This document shows positions 61,800-64,000 of a stretch of DNA of 64,000 nt, piece by piece; position 1 is the stretch's first letter, and each line of letters opens with the position of its first letter. The stretch comes from Epiperipatus broadwayi. Its lineage: Eukaryota; Onychophora; Udeonychophora; Euonychophora; Peripatidae. A model generated the notes under the pieces. It was not told the origin of the DNA. It saw only the letters and a program-made list of their open reading frames with translations, and did no database searches. The DNA lies in the NCBI GenBank assembly GCA_028023455.1, contig JAQFVV010012396.1, positions 5,124,085 through 5,188,084 of the forward strand, written 5' to 3'. The position numbers and the translations under genes are program-made.

Positions 61800-63765
61800 A
61801 AGTCCTTTAGCTGTGTTTTTATTCCTTTTGCATCTATTTTTTATCTCCATTTACCATCAGATGGATTAAGCAGTTAATAGCTTGACAAATCTTTCTCATA
61901 CCCAAAAAAATATTTTTTATGAATATAGAGATTTATATCCATAAAAAACAGACAACCCATACTGTTTAAAGTACTCTCCTTGAATAAACCTTATTGTTTC
62001 ACTCTTTTAAAAAAAAAATGTAATGCTTCTCATAATTATTATAAGGAAAATTCAAAGATTCCAATTAATGACTGGATTCATTCGTGGATTTATGTCTTTA
62101 AAAACTGATACTGTAAGCATAAATTGAATAGCTATTAATTACATACTTATGTTTTATATTTTGAGTAATGAAATCAGTATTTACTGACTTTCATATATAC
62201 ATAGCAGTAAAAAATGTTTAGATAAGTAGTCATCTACATATTACTAGGTTGAATGATTACCATTATATCTAAAGAATCTTTATCTTTTGCATACATTCTT
62301 TATTTGCAAATATATTTTCAATATATATTTTATTAAATAAAATGAATAATGTAGCAATATGGTCTATATATGTATGAATTTGTTTGTAAACTCATCACAA
62401 AACACATCTCCAGTGTATTATTCTTTTTATCTTTTTATCCTTTCTTTTTCTTGAATGTTTAGAATGTCATTACTCATCTTGAGAGGATGATGATGATGAA
62501 TAACATTATTAAATATTGCTTTTATTTCTTTTTTGAGATGTATTATCACAACACTTAAAAAAATAGAAACAATATTATTAAGATTTTTTAATATGTATAG
62601 GAGGTTTTTTCTTTAGTACTGCTAATTAAATACCAAATTTAGCTTTACTGAATACATAGAAATTTAAAGTTGTTTTATATAAGTTGACCTATTAAAAAAA
62701 CTGAAGGCATTGCCTTAAAGTCATTCAACATATTCTAAAATAAATAAGATTGAAACTTGCAAAAGTATTTGAAAACAATAACATTGGACAATACATAAGA
62801 ATAACCATTTTAGCAATGCATATCCATATGTGGATTGCCTGTAGTCATTTATAAATGGCAAAAAATCAGTATATTGCAATTATTAATATTACACATCCTA
62901 GATATTCAAGTCACATTCTAAATCTATTATTTTAGTTTCTGTTTAAATCAATTCTTAAGATTATAATTTTATTTTTTTAAATCAGTATTATATATTTGTT
63001 TCATCATGCAGGCTATTTTAAACTTGCTTTGTAATATGTATAATACAGGATTTTGTAATGAATATGAATCAGAATAATGCACTGGCTGATTCTTCTCTAG
63101 TATTTCTTTATATAAGAACATAGAAACATTAATCCTGTGATGATCTATTTAAAGTCCTTAAAATAACCAAATAATTAGTTTTGTTTACCAATACATTATA
63201 TTAGTGCTTTTTACAGAGCATCAAATACAAAAATATTGAAAAAGATATCCATATAAATTATTCAACAAGGTGGTATAGTTCTCCGCCACATTATTATATC
63301 AATGTCAAAAACTTTTTTGTTAATCCCTCTCTTGATAAATTTTCTAATCAACCCATTTCTAATCTCTTCAACCTCATTTCTAAGTATGTGTTAATCTGAT
63401 AAACCATTTTCTAAGAGCCAACATTCTTCTAAAATTATGACTAGGATTTGCCTATTATCCTTATTTAAAACATTCTCAGACATGTGCTGCAAATATATCA
63501 TCACTTTTACCATTATAAATTGCCAGCAAGATGGAAGTCATCTAAGTTTAATGTAGATTTTTTGTTCCACATCTCTTCTCTACCCCATGCCAACAAATCT
63601 TATTTTATTTAACTATCTCATGCATGGTTTTTTTCTAGGTCTTTTATAATCTTTTGGATACATGTATGATTGAGAATTGAAATTTTGACATGGAAATTCT
63701 TTTATGTATCAATAATATTATTTTATAAAGTGCAGTCGATATTGAAATTAAATTGAGAGAGTGCA
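61800..63765. other. AT-rich tract, nothing recognised
   Basis: No domains, inverted repeats or shared words found. Confidence 0.4.
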
Positions 63766-64000
63766 AATTTCTCAAGCACTTATGACAACCAACAGCCAAT
63801 CAAATTTTAAGCACTGGGACAGAGAATTTAACAAGAAAAGAGCGGTTCCAGAAGAGAGTGGAACCGCTCTTTTCTTGTTAAATTCTCTGTCCCAAAAGAC
63901 AAGTAAAGAAAAGAGTGGAACTGCTCTTTTCTTGTTAAATTCTCTGTCCCAGTGCTTAAGATTTGATTAGCTGTTGGTTGTCATAAGCGCTTGAGAAATT
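63766..64000. mobile_element. Nested foldback (MITE-like) element, cut by the window end
   Basis: The left arm (aatttctcaagcacttatga, caaccaacagccaatcaaat, agcactgggacagagaattt, aacaagaaaagagcggttcc) is mirrored by the sequence running to 64000. In the middle a shorter third copy of the inner arm lies at about 63853-63895. Arms differ at only a few positions, so the element is young. The 69-aa frame across it is a shadow. The right border and target duplication lie at or beyond the window end. Confidence 0.85.

Noticed and set aside
63761-63970. 69-aa open frame with a repeated LFLLNSLSQ word
   Set aside because: The internal repeat comes from the foldback arms, not from a protein.

Overview
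The window is 64 kb of very AT-rich DNA (roughly three quarters A+T by eye) with eukaryotic organisation. It has no operons, no ribosome binding sites and no dense open reading frames. It holds LINE and hAT transposon wrecks, tRNA-derived SINE heads, a Penelope-like GIY-YIG endonuclease fragment, long (ATT)n microsatellites and many foldback repeats. This points to an invertebrate animal with a repeat-rich, AT-rich genome. I cannot name the lineage from the sequence. I found no exon of a host protein gene that I would defend, so the window reads as intergenic or intronic repeat landscape.

Layout. 1-8.5 kb is mostly featureless AT-rich sequence with one repeat tail (family B) and one unusually long unassigned ORF. 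8.5-23.2 kb is the busiest part. It holds a family B repeat with a hammerhead-like core, five of the six family A repeats with hammerhead ribozyme motifs, a complete but dead hAT transposon with target-site duplication (14049-16888), several foldbacks, a SINE, and a compact inverted-repeat-bounded element carrying a GIY-YIG endonuclease, a tRNA-like segment and a ribozyme-like core (22527-23244). 23-38 kb is sparse, with foldbacks, a degenerate GATAAT repeat tract and one more family A copy. 38-40.2 kb is an inverted, decayed LINE. 41-45 kb has two long perfect (ATT)n arrays around family C and D foldbacks, which also carry hammerhead-like cores. 49.4-50.7 kb is a solo or internally deleted LTR element with primer binding site and a gag zinc-knuckle remnant. 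54.0-56.3 kb is a second decayed LINE on the + strand. 57.6-62 kb has SINE heads and family B inverted dimers. The window ends inside a nested foldback element.

Main result. At least three repeat families (A, B, C) share one RNA architecture: a type I hammerhead ribozyme with a stem III of only 2-3 bp closed by a 2-nt loop. Paired substitutions in stem I are visible between copies of A and of B. Families D and the Penelope-like element carry a related CTGAWGA...GAAAC core that I could not close into a full ribozyme. Hammerheads of this kind are known from Penelope-like elements and from animal retrozymes. Here they occur as several families, often as head-to-head inverted dimers, next to a Penelope-like endonuclease fragment that could belong to the machinery that moves them. 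All alignments were done by eye.
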